A DNA stretch of 64,000 nt from contig OY282560.1 of NCBI GenBank assembly GCA_958295665.1, positions 145,878,091 through 145,942,090 on the forward strand, read 5' to 3'. The notes under the pieces are model-generated. The model was given only the letters and a program-made list of their open reading frames with translations, was not told the DNA's origin and did no database searches. The position numbers were made by a program, and so were the translations under genes. This DNA is from Tipula vernalis (Eukaryota; Arthropoda; Insecta; Diptera; Tipulidae). Of this stretch, positions 62,161 to 64,000 are shown piece by piece; position 1 is the first letter of the stretch; each line of letters starts with the position of its first letter.

Positions 62161-64000
62161 GTGCCCACAGATTTTGAACGGCAAAAATCTAAAATGCTCC
62201 GATTACGTTGGTCAATAGCTCTATCAATAGGCTTCAGGATCTGTATTTATTTGGCCAACTTGCATTTGGATTGCTCGAATATTTCTAACCATTTAATAGA
62301 AAATTCGAAATTATTGAAAATTAACTGTGCTATAGCCCACAGATTTTGAACGGCAAAAATATAAAATGCTCCGATTACGTTGGTCAATAGCTCTATCAAT
62401 AGGCTTCAGGATCTGTATTTATTTTGGCAACTTGCATTTGGATTGCTCGAATATTTCTAACCATTTAATATAAAATTCGATTTTATTGAAAATCAACTGT
62501 GCTATAGCCCACAGATTTTGAACGGCAAAGATCTAAAATGCTCCGATTACGTTGGTCAATAACTCTATCAATAGGCTTCAGGATCTGTATTTATTTTGGC
62601 AACTTGCATTTGGATTGCTCGAATATTTCTAACCATTTAATAGAAAATTCGATTTTATTGAAAATCAACTGTGCTATAGCCCACAGATTTTGAACGGCAA
62701 AAATCTAAAATGCTCCGATTACGTTGGTCAATAACTCTATCAATAGGCTTCAGGATCTGTATTTATTTTGGCAACTTGCATTTGGATTGCTCGAATATTT
62801 CTAACCATTTAATAGAAAATTCGATTTTATTGAAAATCAACTGTGCTATAGCCCACAGATTTTGAACGGCAAAAATCTAAAATGCTCCGATTACGTTGGT
62901 CAATAACTCTATCAATAGGCTTCAGGATCTGTATTTATTTTGGCAACTTGCATTTGGATTGCTCGAATATTTCTAACCATTTAATAGAAAATTCGATTTT
63001 ATTGAAAATCAACTGTGCTATAGCCCACAGATTTTGAGCGGCAAAAATCTAAAATGCTCCGATTACGTTGGTCAATAACTCTATCAATAGGCTTCAGGAT
63101 CTGTATTTATTTTGGCAACTTGCATTTGGATTGCTCGAATATTTCTAACCATTTAATAGAAAATTCGATTTTATTGAAAATCAACTGTGCTATAGCCCAC
63201 AGATTTTGAACGGCAAAGATCTAAAATGCTCCGATTACGTTGGTCAATAACTCTATCAATAGGCTTCAGGATCTGTATTTATTTTGGCAACTTGGAGTTG
63301 GATTGCTCGAATATTTCTATCCATTTAATAGAAAATTCGAAATTATTGAAAATTAACTGTGCTATAGCCCACAGATTTTGAACGGCAAAAATATAAAATG
63401 CTCCGATTACGTTGGTCAATAGCTCTATCAATAGGCTTCAGGATCTGTATTTATTTTGCCAACTTGCATTTGGATTGCTCGAATATTTCTAACCATTTAA
63501 TAGAAAATTCGATTTTATTGAAAATCAACTGTGCCCACAGATTTTGAACGGCAAAAATCTAAAATGCTCCGATTACGTTAGTCAATAGCTCTATCAATAG
63601 GCTTCAGGATCTGTATTTATTTTGCCAACTTGCATTTGGATTGCTCGAATATTTCTAACCATTTAATAGAAAATTCGATTTTATTGAAAATCAACTGTGC
63701 TATAGCCCACAGATTTTGAGCGGCAAAAATCTAAAATGCTCCGATTACGTTGGTCAATAGCTCTATCAACAGGCTTCAGGATCTGTATTTATTTTGCCAA
63801 CTTGCATTTGGATTGCTCGAATATTTCTAACCATTTAATAGAAAATTCGATTTTATTGAAAATCAACTGTGCTATAGCCCACAGATTTTGAACGGCAAAA
63901 ATCTAAAATGATCCGATTACGTTGGTCAATAGCTCTATCAATAGGCTTCAGGATCTGTATTTATTTTGCCAACTTGCATTTGGATTGCTCGAACATTTCT
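62161..64000 (+). repeat. 2224-bp HOR, copy 2, running off the window
   Basis: It aligns to 59937-61776 at an offset of 2224 and is cut by the window end at the CGAACATTTCT monomer. A difference from copy 1 is TTTGGCCAAC near 62250. The array clearly continues beyond 64000. Confidence 0.88.

Larger units (their letters stand above)
1..64000 (+). repeat. Satellite DNA array, 172-bp monomer, about 370 head-to-tail copies
   Basis: The motif AGGCTTCAGG recurs at 8, 180, 352, 524 and so on, mostly every 172 bp, to the end of the window. Every stretch I read aligns to one consensus of about 34% GC (31 C, 27 G of 172). No unique spacer, gene, transposon or inverted segment interrupts it. Full-length monomers range from 164 to 180 bp, mainly through small indels at one site. 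Shorter forms are 63, 86, 99 and 101 bp. The arrangement is typical of centromeric or pericentromeric heterochromatin, but location and function are inference; nothing here proves centromere activity. I do not recognise the family by name. Confidence 0.98.

Noticed and set aside
1567..62349. About a hundred short plus-strand open reading frames of 60-165 residues
   Set aside because: All are the same translation of the monomer, starting at the hotspot or at AAAATGCTCC and ending within one to three units. They follow monomer length rather than any coding signal, have no ribosome-binding or splice context, and their variation is not codon-biased to the eye.
1..64000. CRISPR array
   Set aside because: The repeats are 172 bp and contiguous, with no unique spacers between shorter repeats and no cas genes.
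1..64000. Primate alpha satellite because of the 171-172 bp unit
   Set aside because: The length is similar but I see no sequence correspondence to alpha satellite; the size is shared by many unrelated satellites and probably relates to nucleosome length.
1..64000. Transposon, tRNA, rRNA or telomeric repeat inside the array
   Set aside because: No stretch departs from the monomer for more than a few bases, so there is no room for such an element.

Overview
The whole 64-kb window is one uninterrupted, head-to-tail satellite-DNA array. I found no gene, RNA gene, transposable element, telomeric repeat, CRISPR or unique spacer in it. The basic unit is a 172-bp AT-rich monomer (about 34% GC by hand count of the consensus), so the window holds roughly 370 copies. 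All copies I read lie in the same orientation. Positions 953-1124 are a copy identical to the consensus and serve as the reference; consensus position 1 is the A of AGGCTTCAGG.

Organism: an array like this is typical of pericentromeric or centromeric heterochromatin in a eukaryote. The length resembles primate alpha satellite (171 bp), but I see no sequence resemblance and no CENP-B box. CpG is not depleted in the consensus (5 observed, about 4.9 expected), which fits an invertebrate or other lightly methylated genome better than a vertebrate. I do not recognise the satellite family, so the species is left open.

Layout (boundaries good to a few tens of bases). 1-2479 and 7270-12255: a 2479-bp higher-order repeat (HOR) of 14 full monomers plus one exact 86-bp half monomer. 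2853-7270: mixed monomers with an ~800-bp duplication. 12652-13474: rearranged HOR piece ending in two consecutive half monomers. 14510-16344: 1042-bp six-monomer HOR. 17395-23005: ~3.47-kb duplication. 23104-24491: four copies of a 347-bp dimer. 24492-28493: monomers with GGCAAAGATC, GGAGTTGG and TTCGAAATT markers. 28494-28830: deletion scars. 30405-37102: two copies of a 3307-bp, 19-monomer HOR. 37103-45050: nested duplications at 3459, 2766 and 2938 bp. 45050-53038: monomers of 171 bp mixed with 172 bp. 53039-55815: eight copies of the same 347-bp dimer, followed by the same flank as the first dimer tract 31,323 bp upstream. 59937-64000: 2224-bp, 13-monomer HOR running off the window.

Most length variation between monomers falls in one short hotspot (consensus 100-111) just 3' of a perfect 6-bp dyad. 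The array therefore records repeated unequal exchange, block duplication and local homogenisation. The short open reading frames are a by-product of the repeat and are not annotated as genes.
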